Below, in pieces: positions 23,850-33,495 of a stretch of 34,191 bases of DNA. Origin of the DNA: Sphingomonadales bacterium (GTDB lineage Bacteria; Pseudomonadota; Alphaproteobacteria; Sphingomonadales; Sphingomonadaceae). The notes under the pieces were generated by a model that did not search any database, was not told the DNA's origin, and worked only from the letters and a program-made list of their open reading frames with translations. The position numbers and the translations under genes were made by a program. Position 1 is the stretch's first letter; every line of letters starts with the position of its first letter. The stretch covers positions 1 to 34,191 of the forward strand of contig JAQGKX010000045.1 of the NCBI GenBank assembly GCA_028289885.1, given 5' to 3'.

Positions 23850-25147
23850 ACGACGCCCTCACTCCCAAAGCCATCGTCGCCGCGCTGGATGCGCACATCG
23901 TTGGGCAGCAGGACGCGAAGCGCGCGGTGGCCGTGGCCATGCGCAATCGCTGGCGCCGGCAGCAATTATCGCCCGACCTGCGCGACGAGGTTTCCCCAAA
24001 GAACATATTGATGATCGGACCCACGGGTTGCGGCAAGACCGAGATCTCACGGCGACTAGCCAAGCTCGCCGACGCGCCGTTCGTGAAGGTGGAGGCGACG
24101 AAGTTCACCGAAGTTGGCTATGTGGGCCGCGATGTCGAACAGATCGCCCGTGACCTCGTCGAGGAAGCGATTCGACTTGAAAAAGAACGCCGCCGCGTCG
24201 CCGTCAAGGACAAGGCCGAGGAGGCGGCGATGGCGCGCCTGCTCGACGCGCTGACCGGCAAGGGCGCGTCCGAAGCGACACGTCTGGCTTTCCGCCAGCG
24301 GTTCGAGGAAGGGTCTCTGGACGACAAGGAAATCGAGATCGAACTCGATGCGGCTCCGCAGATGCCGTTCGAAATTCCGGGCGGCGGCGGCAATGTCGGG
24401 ATGATCAACCTGTCCGAAATGATGGGCAAGGCATTCGGTCAGGGCCAGCAGAAACGCCGCAAGATCAACGTGCGCTCGGCCTGGGAGAAACTGACCGAGG
24501 AGGAAGCCGACAAGCGCCTCGATCAGGATGAGGTCAGCCGCGCCGCGCTCGCCGACGCCGAAGCAAACGGCATCGTCTTCCTCGACGAGATCGACAAGAT
24601 CGCGGTCAGCGACGTGCGCGGCGGCTCGGTCAGCCGTGAAGGCGTCCAGCGCGATCTGCTGCCGCTGATCGAGGGCACCACCGTGGCGACCAAATACGGG
24701 CCGATGAAGACCGACCATATCCTGTTCATTGCGAGCGGGGCGTTCCATGTCGCAAAGCCGAGCGACCTGTTGCCTGAGCTACAGGGCCGCCTGCCGATCC
24801 GCGTCGAACTGAAGGCGCTGACCGAGGAGGATTTCGTTCGCATCCTGAAGGACACCCGCGCCAGCCTCGCCGACCAGTACCGCGCGCTGTTGCTGACCGA
24901 GGGCGTGACCGTCACTTTCACCGATGACGGTATTGCCGCGATCGCCCACATCGCAGCGGAAGTGAATGCCGCGCTGGAAAACATCGGTGCGCGGCGACTA
25001 TCGACGGTGATGGAAAAGCTGCTCGAGGATGTCAGCTTTGAGGCCGAGGATCGTCAGGGGACGACGCTGACGGTCGATGCGGCGTATGTGAATGCGCAAC
25101 TGGCAAGCATTGCGCGGAACACCGACCTGTCGAAATACGTTCTTTAG
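23846..25147 (+). CDS. hslU: HslUV ATPase subunit HslU
   Basis: HslU is the AAA+ unfoldase that feeds substrates to HslV. The 433-residue protein starts [21 protein letters not shown]. It has Walker A GPTGCGKT (58-65), the pore loop region [12 protein letters not shown], an inserted I-domain, Walker [10 protein letters not shown], and the sensor and C-terminal regions including [20 protein letters not shown]. It ends in the DLSKYVL tail that docks into HslV. The ATG overlaps the hslV stop by four bases. It converges on the M16 peptidase gene with a 37-base gap holding a small CCGGC/GCCGG hairpin. Confidence 0.97.
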   Translation: MNDALTPKAIVAALDAHIVGQQDAKRAVAVAMRNRWRRQQLSPDLRDEVSPKNILMIGPTGCGKTEISRRLAKLADAPFVKVEATKFTEVGYVGRDVEQIARDLVEEAIRLEKERRRVAVKDKAEEAAMARLLDALTGKGASEATRLAFRQRFEEGSLDDKEIEIELDAAPQMPFEIPGGGGNVGMINLSEMMGKAFGQGQQKRRKINVRSAWEKLTEEEADKRLDQDEVSRAALADAEANGIVFLDEIDKIAVSDVRGGSVSREGVQRDLLPLIEGTTVATKYGPMKTDHILFIASGAFHVAKPSDLLPELQGRLPIRVELKALTEEDFVRILKDTRASLADQYRALLLTEGVTVTFTDDGIAAIAHIAAEVNAALENIGARRLSTVMEKLLEDVSFEAEDRQGTTLTVDAAYVNAQLASIARNTDLSKYVL

Positions 25148-25184
25148 GGTAGATATTATTCCCCGGCGCAGGCCGGTGAACAAG

Positions 25185-28049
25185 TCACTTCCGCGGCACA
25201 ACCGTCATCCGAAATTCCTTGCCCGGCACCAGCCAGCGCTTTGCCGTCGCCTGCAGTTCCGCGGGCGTGATCCGCGCATAATCGGCGAGCAGAGCAGTCA
25301 GCGCCTGCTCCTTGCGCGGGTCGCGTGTAATGCCGCTTAGCTGCGCCAGCCAGAACGTGTTTCCGCTCGCCGCCCGCGCGATCAACTGGCGCAATGGCCC
25401 GACCGATCGCGCGAGTTCGTCGGCGGTCACCGGCTGCGATGCCATTTGCGCGGCAATGCTGCTGCTGAGCGCGAAGAACCGGTCCACACCCTGTGGCTTG
25501 ACCTGCGACATCACGACGAAGCTCCCACCGCTGTCCATGCCGGTCGGCCACTGGCTCGACACGTTCGGCGAATAGCTTGCGCCTTCGCCTTCTCGCAACT
25601 GGTCGAACAGCCGATCGTTGAAGATCGCCGCCAATATGTCGAGCTTGCGGCTTTCGTACACGTCGCCAATTCCACCCGAGGTCGGCCAGGCAAGCACCGC
25701 AGCCGCCTGATCCGCTGGCCCGCGATGCGTCCGGACGATGGGCTTGCGCGTCGGCTTGACGGTCGGCGAACTCGCGCTGCCCGGCGCGATCACCGCCGCT
25801 GGACGCGGTGCCAGCGCCCCGAACGTCGCAGCGACCGAAGCCGTCGCCTTCGCCGCATCGAAGTCGCCGTAAATCGACAATTCGATCGGTCCCTGCGCCA
25901 GCAAGGGTTCCCACAACGCCCGGAACGAGGCTGGCGTCAGCGCCGCAATCTGTTCGCGGGTGGGGGTCGCCCAACGCGGATCGCCACCGTGCAGCAGTCC
26001 CTGCAAATCGCGGCCTAGCACCGAATTCGGCGACGCGTCATTGCTATCATAGCCGGTCGACATCGCCGCACGCGCGCGCAGGACCGGTGCCGGGTCCCAA
26101 CCCGGATGCGCCAGCTTGGACGCCATCAGCTTCAGCTCATCGTCCAGATCCGCCGCCCGCGTCACCGCTCGCAAGGTGAAACTGTCCTCATCGGTATCGA
26201 AGCCCATGTTGATCCGCCGCGCACTGGTCAGGCGGTCGAGTTCTTCCTGCCCCAGGTCGCCGATACCGCTGGCGACCAGCGCAATTGGCGCGGCCCACGC
26301 GACTGTCGGCTTGTTCGAGGGCAACGCCTTCATGCCAGCCCCGAAACGCGCCGTTACCAGCACCTTGCCAACCTCGTTCGGATCGGGATGGAGGACCAGT
26401 TTCAGGCCATTGGCGAATTCCAGCACTTTCAGGTCGACGCTCGGGATGGTCGATGTCTTCACGACCACCCCCGCCTTGCCCAGCGCGGGCAAGCGGTCGA
26501 AGCTGATCGGCTTGCCCTCGGCAGCCGTCGGCCCCGCCTTGACATCGGCAAGCAGCGCTGCAGTCAACAGCGCTTCCGCCTTTGGATTCGCAGCGGGCAG
26601 CGTCAGCAAAGCACGCGTCGGCGTTCCGGTCATCAGATGCCGTGTCGCCGCGAGGATTGCAGTCGGGTTCAACCGGTCGTGCATCACCGCGAACACGTCG
26701 CGCGCGACTTCAGGGCTGGCGACCGTCTCATGGATATTGACGGCTTCGACCAGATTATCCGCGAGTTCGCCACCGCTGTCGTTGGTCGAAGTCTCCACCG
26801 CCTGTTGCAATGCCGACGCAAATTCGGCGGCCTCACGGTCTATATCGGCCTGGCTGGACGGGTGCGTCAACGCATCGGCGATAACACCGCGAACGTCGCG
26901 AATCGCCGCCTGCCAATCCTCACCGAGCGGTACGATCTGGATGAATGTGCCATCGACAGTGCGAGAGATATCCTGCTGGTCGATGCTCGCTGACAGGAAG
27001 CTGCCCCCAAGGCGCGCGCGCGTCTCGAGTCGTCGGTTGATCAGGCGGGTCGCGACAGTCTCGATCAGCTTGCCGCGGTTATATTCGATCGTGTCGTTCT
27101 TTTCCGCCCACGGACGCAGCACCGCAATGTTGACCACCGTCGGCAGGCCGGTTTCGACCAGCACCTTGGTCCGCGGGGCGTTCGGGTCGGGCTTGCCAAA
27201 GTCGGGGGCGACCGTCGTCGGAGGCTTTGGTGCCCAATCGCTGAAATATCGCTTGATCAGCGCTTCGAAAATCGCCGGATCGGCATCGCCAGCAATGACG
27301 ACGAGGGTGTGTTCTGGCCGATACCAGCGGTCGTGAAACTCGCGCAACGCGGGCACGGTTGCGGCGTTCAGCGAGGCGATATCCCCGATCGGCGAGCCCT
27401 GCCCCAATCGTTGCCCGGCGAAGAACAATTGCCGCGTCGCATCGCCGACCCGCTGTTGCGGGCCGCTGCCCTCGCGCAATTCGGCAAGCACCGTGCGACG
27501 TTCGGCGTCGACTTCGGCCTGCGTCAGTTCAGGCGCGGCCATCATGCCCGACAGGATCTTGACGCTCTCGTCCAGACCGGCTGCGGTGGCGCTCGGCAGG
27601 TCGAGTTTATAGATCGTCTGGGTCGGCGTGGTGGAGGCATTGGTGTCCGAACCGAACGTCGCACCCAGTCGCTGCCACAGGCGTTTTGCCTCACCATCGG
27701 GTACGTAGCGCGATCCGCGAAAGCTCAGATGCTCGTTGAAATGGGCAAACCCGCGCTCACCCTCCCGCTCCATCAGCGACCCGGCGTCGATGGCGACGCG
27801 GATCGACACCTGATGCGGCGGAACCCCGTTGCGACGGACGGCGTAGCGCAGACCGTTGGGCAGTTCGCCGAAAATCCACTCCTTGTCGGGCGGAATGTCG
27901 CTGCCCCGGTATAGCCACGGCACCGGCGCAGCGGCGGGTGCAGCAGCGACAGCCGGTTTCGCAGGCGCGCGCGCTTCGGCGGCAATTCCTGTGATGGCGA
28001 GGGAAAATACGGAAACGAAGCGCAGGACGCGCAAAAAGACTGAACGCAT
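25185..28049 (-). CDS. Secreted M16 (pitrilysin-like) zinc peptidase
   Basis: A 954-residue protein with a signal peptide (RVLRFVSVFSLAITGIAAEARA), an Ala/Pro spacer and two tandem M16 halves. The first half carries the inverted zinc motif HFNEH (H103, E106, H107) with the third ligand E183 in DAERRTVLAELREG, spaced as in pitrilysin. The second half lacks the motif, as usual. It is therefore expected to be an active periplasmic or outer-membrane-associated peptidase of small proteins and peptides. The gene lies 38 bases after the histidine kinase gene and in the same direction, so it may belong to the two-component operon and its output. Confidence 0.9.
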   Translation of the reverse strand: MRSVFLRVLRFVSVFSLAITGIAAEARAPAKPAVAAAPAAAPVPWLYRGSDIPPDKEWIFGELPNGLRYAVRRNGVPPHQVSIRVAIDAGSLMEREGERGFAHFNEHLSFRGSRYVPDGEAKRLWQRLGATFGSDTNASTTPTQTIYKLDLPSATAAGLDESVKILSGMMAAPELTQAEVDAERRTVLAELREGSGPQQRVGDATRQLFFAGQRLGQGSPIGDIASLNAATVPALREFHDRWYRPEHTLVVIAGDADPAIFEALIKRYFSDWAPKPPTTVAPDFGKPDPNAPRTKVLVETGLPTVVNIAVLRPWAEKNDTIEYNRGKLIETVATRLINRRLETRARLGGSFLSASIDQQDISRTVDGTFIQIVPLGEDWQAAIRDVRGVIADALTHPSSQADIDREAAEFASALQQAVETSTNDSGGELADNLVEAVNIHETVASPEVARDVFAVMHDRLNPTAILAATRHLMTGTPTRALLTLPAANPKAEALLTAALLADVKAGPTAAEGKPISFDRLPALGKAGVVVKTSTIPSVDLKVLEFANGLKLVLHPDPNEVGKVLVTARFGAGMKALPSNKPTVAWAAPIALVASGIGDLGQEELDRLTSARRINMGFDTDEDSFTLRAVTRAADLDDELKLMASKLAHPGWDPAPVLRARAAMSTGYDSNDASPNSVLGRDLQGLLHGGDPRWATPTREQIAALTPASFRALWEPLLAQGPIELSIYGDFDAAKATASVAATFGALAPRPAAVIAPGSASSPTVKPTRKPIVRTHRGPADQAAAVLAWPTSGGIGDVYESRKLDILAAIFNDRLFDQLREGEGASYSPNVSSQWPTGMDSGGSFVVMSQVKPQGVDRFFALSSSIAAQMASQPVTADELARSVGPLRQLIARAASGNTFWLAQLSGITRDPRKEQALTALLADYARITPAELQATAKRWLVPGKEFRMTVVPRK

Positions 28050-28087
28050 ATTCCTGTCTTATCGCCCCAAAGCGTGGTGCGCCAGCG

Positions 28088-29437
28088 CTACCGGGGAAGT
28101 ATCAGCGTTGCCGACAGCCCCGGCCCGTTATCGGCAAGTTCGAGCCGCCCGCCGTGAAGGTGAGCAACCGCTTCGGCCAGCGATAGCCCAAGGCCCGCAC
28201 CCGGTTTTCCGCGCGACGCATCGAGCCGCCCGAAGCGCCGCCGCGCCTCCGCCATGTCGCTCGTCGCAATGCCCGGCCCCGAATCTGCCACAGTCAGCCG
28301 GACGAACCCGCCAGCATCGAAAGCCGACAGCGAGACCGCGGCTCCAGCGCCATAGGACAACGCATTGTCGACAAGATTGCTCAACGCCTGCGCCAGCAAT
28401 TGCCGATGTGCCGAAACCATCTTCATCGGCATCGCATCCACCGACAGGGCAACGCCTTTCTCTTCCGCAAGCGGCTCGTACATCTCCCCCAGTTCGGCGA
28501 TCAACGCTGCCGGATCGAGGTCGAGGAACTGGCTGCGCGCCGTTTGCGCCTCCGAACGGCCGATCTCGAGCACCGTCGTCAACATCCGCGTCAGATTATC
28601 CGCCTCGGCCAACACGCCTCCCAGCAACTGGTCACGCTGCCCCTCGTCGGTAACAGTCAACGCCGCTTCGATCCGCGCCCGCAACCGCCCGACCGGCGAT
28701 CGCAAATCATGCGCCAGCGTGTCGGTCAGCATCCGCAATTCGGCCATCAACAGGGCGAGGCGGTCGAGCATTGAATTGATCCGCGACGACAATTGATCGA
28801 ACGCGTCGCCGCTTTTCCCGACCAGCGCCCGCCGCGACAGGTCGCCCGCGCCGACCTCATCGACGACCCGCGCGATCGTTTCGACGCGCGATCCCACATA
28901 GCGCGCGATCAGGGCTCCGCTAACGACACCCATTGCGATCGACAGGATCAACGCGAGAAAAAGCGAGCGCTCGAGCGTATCCTGCAGTGCCAGATGCTGA
29001 TCGAATTCGCGCCCGCTGACGATCCATTCGCCGCTGGGCGCAGGCCGGATCGTGTAACCGACCGATACGACATGGCTATGCGGCGAGCGATGCACGTCTG
29101 CACTGTGAAAATCCATATCGGCCAGCCGCAAGGGCAGTTGATCGCGCGTGATGTTGCCGACCGCGACCCGGCCTCGTCCATCGATCAGGCCGACAAAAAC
29201 ATGCGGGTCGTCGTGGATCGCGTCGAGGATCGCGGCAGTCAGCGCCGTTCGGTTTCCCGATGCCGCAGTGTCGCGCAGCACGTCGGCGTCACTGGATACG
29301 CGCAACCGCATCGTCGCCATCGCATCGTCCTGCGTCGTCACGCGAATAAAGCCGAGCAGCGCGAAATTGGTCAGCAGCGCAAGAAGGATCGACAACAGCG
29401 CGACCCGCGCCGTCGTAGGAATGCGAAAACCCTTCAA
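28088..29437 (-). CDS. Two-component sensor histidine kinase (HAMP, HisKA, HATPase)
   Basis: A 449-residue membrane sensor. A helix at about 10-32 is followed by a periplasmic domain of about 120 residues, a second helix at about 158-181 and a HAMP linker to about 235. The phosphoacceptor H243 lies in LAHDLRSPVGRLRARIEAAL. The ATPase domain has the N-box LVDNALSYGAG, the G1 box ADSGPGI and the G2 box GAGLGLSLAEAV, so unlike the PhyP-like protein it should be an active kinase. The start is TTG at 29437 overlapping the regulator stop (TTGA). The signal is unknown; the partner is the response regulator directly upstream. Confidence 0.93.
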   Translation of the reverse strand: MKGFRIPTTARVALLSILLALLTNFALLGFIRVTTQDDAMATMRLRVSSDADVLRDTAASGNRTALTAAILDAIHDDPHVFVGLIDGRGRVAVGNITRDQLPLRLADMDFHSADVHRSPHSHVVSVGYTIRPAPSGEWIVSGREFDQHLALQDTLERSLFLALILSIAMGVVSGALIARYVGSRVETIARVVDEVGAGDLSRRALVGKSGDAFDQLSSRINSMLDRLALLMAELRMLTDTLAHDLRSPVGRLRARIEAALTVTDEGQRDQLLGGVLAEADNLTRMLTTVLEIGRSEAQTARSQFLDLDPAALIAELGEMYEPLAEEKGVALSVDAMPMKMVSAHRQLLAQALSNLVDNALSYGAGAAVSLSAFDAGGFVRLTVADSGPGIATSDMAEARRRFGRLDASRGKPGAGLGLSLAEAVAHLHGGRLELADNGPGLSATLILPR

Positions 29438-30123
29438 CTGGCGGCGAGCCGATATCCGGCACCGCGTACGGTATGGAGCAGTGAATCATCGAAGCCCTCG
29501 TCGAGTTTCTTGCGAAGGCGGCTGACATGGACGTCGATGACGTTAGTCGCGGGGTCGAAATGATAATCCCAGACGCTTTCCAGCAGCATCGTTCGCGTCA
29601 CAACCCGGTCGCTGTTCCGCGCAAAATATTCGAGCAGGGCATATTCTCGCGGCTTCAGTTCGATCGTCCGCCCGCTGCGCTTCACCGTCCGCGACAGCAG
29701 GTCGATGTCGAGATCGCCAACCGTCAGCCGCGTTTCGACAGCGCCGCCCGTGCGACCGTCGGCCCGCCGCAACAACGCATTGACGCGGGCCAGCAGTTCG
29801 GAAAAGGCAAACGGCTTGACCAGATAATCGTCGGCACCGCTCTCAAGCCCGGCGATCCGGTCATCGACCGATGCCAGCGCGGACAAGGTCAGCACCGGGG
29901 TAACGACACCCGCCGCCCTCAGCGCGCGAAGTACGCCCAGACCATCCATGCCCGGCAGCATCCGGTCGAGTACGATCAGGTCGTAACTGCCGTCCGACGC
30001 CATGAACAGCCCATCGCGCCCGTCCGCCGATTGATCGACGACATGACCATGTTCGCCCAAACCTTTTGCGACAAAGGCGCGCGTTTCGGCATCGTCTTCG
30101 ATGATGAGTATTTTTCGGCCCAT
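29434..30123 (-). CDS. OmpR/PhoB-family response regulator
   Basis: A 229-residue DNA-binding regulator. The receiver domain has the acidic pair at residues 10-11 (IIEDDAET), the phosphoacceptor D53 (VLDRMLPGMDG) and K103 (YLVKPFAF). The C-terminal winged helix of the OmpR type shows LKPREYALLEYFARNSDRVV, then VIDVHVSRLRKKLDEG and the wing VRGAGYRL. It is the first gene of a likely unit with the kinase and the M16 peptidase. The upstream region has direct repeats placed for self-activation. Confidence 0.95.
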   Translation of the reverse strand: MGRKILIIEDDAETRAFVAKGLGEHGHVVDQSADGRDGLFMASDGSYDLIVLDRMLPGMDGLGVLRALRAAGVVTPVLTLSALASVDDRIAGLESGADDYLVKPFAFSELLARVNALLRRADGRTGGAVETRLTVGDLDIDLLSRTVKRSGRTIELKPREYALLEYFARNSDRVVTRTMLLESVWDYHFDPATNVIDVHVSRLRKKLDEGFDDSLLHTVRGAGYRLAAS

Positions 30124-30172
30124 ATCGTCTCAGCCTAAGTAATCGCGCGCCATACGCAAGTCGGTCGACCGC

Positions 30173-30228
30173 ATTATACCATCGGGCCTTTATCGTGCTG
30201 GTTTCGCGTTCATGACTTAATGTTCATG
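30173..30228 (-). promoter_or_regulatory. Promoter with direct repeats upstream of the response regulator
   Basis: On the minus strand a perfect -10 TATAAT (30178-30173) has no recognisable -35 at 17 bases. Instead two identical CATGAAC repeats (30228-30222 and 30214-30208) lie 30-50 bases upstream with a 14-base period. This is the layout of an activator-dependent promoter and OmpR-family proteins bind direct repeats, so autoactivation is a fair inference. Confidence 0.5.
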
Positions 30229-30241
30229 CCAGACGCGATTG

Positions 30242-31408
30242 TCAGAACCCCTCCGGCAGATCGATCGGACCTACCACCTGCCGATAACATTTGATTGCGA
30301 ACCTGTCGGTCATCCCGGCGATAAAATCCCCGATATGCCGACTCCGACCCGGTTCGGCTGCCGGAAGCCTTGCGCGCCAGCCATCCGGGAGCAACGACGC
30401 GTCACCGCTATAAGCCGCGAATAGCCCGGTAATGACACGCTCGGCTTGCTCGGCAACCGCCAGTTGCACAGGATGGTGATATAGTTCGGCGTACATGAAC
30501 CGCTTCAACAGTCGTTCGTCTGCCTTCATCTCGTCCGAAAAGCCAGCGATCGTTATCCCGGCACCCCGAACGTCATCAACGGTCGCTATCCGGAGCTCGG
30601 CGATCCGTGCGCGCGTCGTCACCAGCACATCATTGACCATCGCGCCGATCTGCTGGCGGATGAGTTCGGGCATCAGCCGCGCCGGGGCGACATCGGGATA
30701 GCGCCGCAACACCTCGTCCCAGCGCCGCGCCACGAACGGCATCGTCATGAGCGCATCACGGTCGAGCAACCCGGCGCGCAGGCCGTCGTCGATATCGTGG
30801 TTATCATAGGCAATATCGTCGGCAATCGCCGCGACCTGCGCCTCCAGTGAAGCATGGCTCGACAGGTCCAGCGGAAACGTCTGATCGGCCTCGGCCAGTG
30901 CCCAGCCCGGGTGCACGACCGGGCCATTGTGCTTGGCCAGTCCTTCCAGCGCCTCCCAGCTAAGGTTCAGCCCGGAAAAGCGCGGATAGGGTGAATCGAT
31001 CGCCATCACCGCGCGCAAAGTATTGCCATTATGGTCGAAGCCACCAGCGTCACCCATCGCGGCTTTCAGGGCATATTCCCCGGCATGGCCGAACGGCGGG
31101 TGGCCGATGTCGTGCGCCAGCGCCAGCGCCTCGGTCAGATCCTCGTCCAGCCCGAGCGCCCGCGCCATGGTCCGTGCGATTTGCGCAACTTCGAGACTGT
31201 GGGTCAGCCGAACGCGGAAATGGTCGCCATCGGGAGCGACGAACACCTGCGTCTTATGCCGCAACCGCCGGAAACTGATCGAATGAATGATCCGGTCGCG
31301 GTCGCGCTGGAACACAGTGCGTGGCCCGCGTGTCTCGCCCATAACCTCGAAATGCTGACGCCCGCGACTGATCAGCGGGTCGCTGGCGTAAGGAGCCTTG
31401 GCGCTCAC
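30242..31408 (-). CDS. dgt: dGTPase-like HD-domain triphosphohydrolase
   Basis: A 388-residue protein of the deoxyguanosinetriphosphate triphosphohydrolase-like family, which cleaves dNTPs to nucleoside and triphosphate. The HD metal site is intact: H70 in [14 protein letters not shown]99-D100 in [15 protein letters not shown], and a later Asp in [16 protein letters not shown]. The N-terminal [27 protein letters not shown] block is diagnostic. The start is GTG at 31408, overlapping the TPR/SPOR gene stop (GTGA). It matches the shorter alphaproteobacterial dGTPase-like type rather than the longer E. coli Dgt, so the preferred nucleotide is uncertain. Confidence 0.93.
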   Translation of the reverse strand: MSAKAPYASDPLISRGRQHFEVMGETRGPRTVFQRDRDRIIHSISFRRLRHKTQVFVAPDGDHFRVRLTHSLEVAQIARTMARALGLDEDLTEALALAHDIGHPPFGHAGEYALKAAMGDAGGFDHNGNTLRAVMAIDSPYPRFSGLNLSWEALEGLAKHNGPVVHPGWALAEADQTFPLDLSSHASLEAQVAAIADDIAYDNHDIDDGLRAGLLDRDALMTMPFVARRWDEVLRRYPDVAPARLMPELIRQQIGAMVNDVLVTTRARIAELRIATVDDVRGAGITIAGFSDEMKADERLLKRFMYAELYHHPVQLAVAEQAERVITGLFAAYSGDASLLPDGWRARLPAAEPGRSRHIGDFIAGMTDRFAIKCYRQVVGPIDLPEGF

Positions 31409-33366
31409 TTGCCGCCGACCCGGAATACCTCCTGACCGGCCTCGCTGCTGAAGCTATTAGCCGACACGCCATTTTTTGCGAGCGCGTTGACCAGGGCGCG
31501 CGCCTCGGTCGGCGATTTCATCGGCCCGACCAGAAGTCGGTTGGTCGCCTTGAACGGTACGCTCCACGCGCTGCGACCTTTCAGCGCGGCCTCGTTATCG
31601 TCGCGAATACGGCTCCAGGTGGTCGGCAATCCGCGCTCATTATTGCCGGTCGCGACCTGCACCCACAGCCGCGCGGGATTGCGCTTCAGTTCGGCGAGTT
31701 CGGCGGCCCTGGCTTCCTTCTCCGCCTTCAGGTCTGCTGCAACGGCGGCGTCTTCTGCTGCCTTGCGCTGCGCCAGACGCCGGGCCGCTTTCGCTTCGGC
31801 TGCTGTCGGCAGTTTGACCGCGGCACTTTCCATCTCGGGCGTCAATCCGGCGAGGATGGACGCAAGGCGCGACATCGGCGGCACGACCAGCGCGGTCGTG
31901 GGTGAACGATTCGGGGCGGGTGTCGGGCTGCCTCCCGTGACGGGCGGCCCGATCAAGGCCGTTCGCACGGGCGGGGGAGCAGTTTCAAATGCCGGCGTGT
32001 TCGTCAGCTGGCCAGTTGGCGCGGCCTGTGATGGCCGGGGTGCCGTCTCGAATGCCGGCTTGTCCAACGGCTCGATTGCTGGGGTCGAAATGACTGATCT
32101 AGGTGTCGTTTCGAACGCGGGCGTCGTGGCTGCTGCGACCGACGGAACCGGAGCAGAAACCGGAGCCACGACGACCGGGGCGGCATGCGCAGCCGGAACC
32201 CCGAAAGGATTGAAGGCGCCCTGATTGCTGACCATCCGCTCCGGCTGCTTCAGGACTTGCGGGGTCACGGTCGAAAATCCGGGTGTCGGCATTATGTCCT
32301 TGGGAGCAGCCTGCGCCAACACAGTCGGCGTCGAAGGCGTCATCCGCATCGCCCGTCGCGGTCTTGGCTCTCGGGCTATTGGCGGCAGCGCGCGGTCCGC
32401 TGGTACGTCATTGGCCTGCGCCACCCGTGTTCCAAGCGGCCTTCCTGCGGGGATCAACCCGTCAGAAGCGCTGGGCAAAACACTGGCCGACCCGCCCGCC
32501 CCGATGGCATGGAATGGATCGCCAATCTCGACCGAAGCCATGTTCGTGCCCGCCGACGGCATGGTACCGAAATCGACGGCGTGCGCCTTGTCGGCTGCGT
32601 TCAACTGCGGCAAGCGCGCAAGGAACGGAGACATGGTCGACGCAAGATTGGCGGGCATCACCTGTCGCGCAATGCCGTTCGCGCCCGGAACGTCCCCAGT
32701 CATTGCCAGGATGAACGCGCGCGCCCGCCACGCGCTCTGGTCCTGCTTGCGCAACAGTGGGTCGAGCATTTTCAGCGCCTCCGCTCGATCGCCCGAAATC
32801 CCGAGCGACAGGGCATAGCGGCGCGTGGTCTCGTCATCGGGTCGCCGCTTCAGGGCCAGCGCATAATCGCGCTGCGCCCGCCGGGAGTCACCGCGCAGAT
32901 CGTAAGCCAGCCCCCGATCGCCCGCAAGGTCGGCTTCAGGCATGCCGAGCGACACCGCCTGCGCAAACAGTGGCAGCGCATCGTCGGCGCGTTCGAGCAT
33001 TACGAGAGCAGAGGCCAGTCCCGCCTTCGCCAATCCGCTCCGTGCATCGACCTGTTCGGCGCGCGCGTAAAACCCCAGCGCGGCGTTGGCATCGCCGATC
33101 GCAAGCGCGGACTGCCCCGCTCCGAGCAGCGCCGACAGGCTGCGTGGCGCAATCGCCAGCGTGCGCAGGTGCATGGAGAGCATGTCGGCGGGATCGGCAG
33201 GACCAACGCTGGCAGGCACCGACGTCAACGGCAGCAAGGGCCGCGCATTCCCGATAGTCTGGCTCACAGCCGAACCCGAAACCATTGCTGAAATCGCGAG
33301 GGCAAGGGTCAGCGACGCGTGGTCCGTCCGATTCAGTGACGGACGGAGGATGTGCTTGATTGTCAT
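31405..33366 (-). CDS. TPR and SPOR-domain envelope protein
   Basis: A 653-residue exported protein. A signal peptide ([19 protein letters not shown]) is followed by several TPR units at about 50-260 (for example [20 protein letters not shown]). A long Pro/Ala/Thr-rich linker contains three near-copies of PAFETxPR, and a Lys/Ala/Glu-rich helix of about 50 residues follows. The C-terminal SPOR domain begins [17 protein letters not shown] and ends QEVFRVGGK. TPRs suggest protein partners and SPOR suggests septal peptidoglycan binding, so a role in division or wall remodelling is likely. I use the ATG at 33366; a TTG at 33405 only adds residues before the signal peptide. It is coupled to dgt downstream and follows ftsZ. 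Confidence 0.87.
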   Translation of the reverse strand: MTIKHILRPSLNRTDHASLTLALAISAMVSGSAVSQTIGNARPLLPLTSVPASVGPADPADMLSMHLRTLAIAPRSLSALLGAGQSALAIGDANAALGFYARAEQVDARSGLAKAGLASALVMLERADDALPLFAQAVSLGMPEADLAGDRGLAYDLRGDSRRAQRDYALALKRRPDDETTRRYALSLGISGDRAEALKMLDPLLRKQDQSAWRARAFILAMTGDVPGANGIARQVMPANLASTMSPFLARLPQLNAADKAHAVDFGTMPSAGTNMASVEIGDPFHAIGAGGSASVLPSASDGLIPAGRPLGTRVAQANDVPADRALPPIAREPRPRRAMRMTPSTPTVLAQAAPKDIMPTPGFSTVTPQVLKQPERMVSNQGAFNPFGVPAAHAAPVVVAPVSAPVPSVAAATTPAFETTPRSVISTPAIEPLDKPAFETAPRPSQAAPTGQLTNTPAFETAPPPVRTALIGPPVTGGSPTPAPNRSPTTALVVPPMSRLASILAGLTPEMESAAVKLPTAAEAKAARRLAQRKAAEDAAVAADLKAEKEARAAELAELKRNPARLWVQVATGNNERGLPTTWSRIRDDNEAALKGRSAWSVPFKATNRLLVGPMKSPTEARALVNALAKNGVSANSFSSEAGQEVFRVGGK

Positions 33367-33429
33367 TATTGTGCCGGGATACCGGACGACTGCCCGTCGG
33401 GGCAAGCGCTAGCTAAGCGCGAGTGCGCC

Positions 33430-33460
33430 GGGCCGGTTCGCCATAAAGACGAACCGGCCC
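33430..33460 (-). terminator. Strong stem-loop downstream of ftsZ
   Basis: GGGCCGGTTCG (33430-33440) and CGAACCGGCCC (33450-33460) make a perfect 11-bp stem with a 9-base loop, 36 bases after the ftsZ stop. No T-run follows on the minus strand, so it may act as a terminator of the non-canonical type or protect the ftsZ mRNA 3' end. Confidence 0.65.
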
Positions 33461-33495
33461 TGTCAAATGTCCAAAAAGTAGAAAAGATTACCGAT

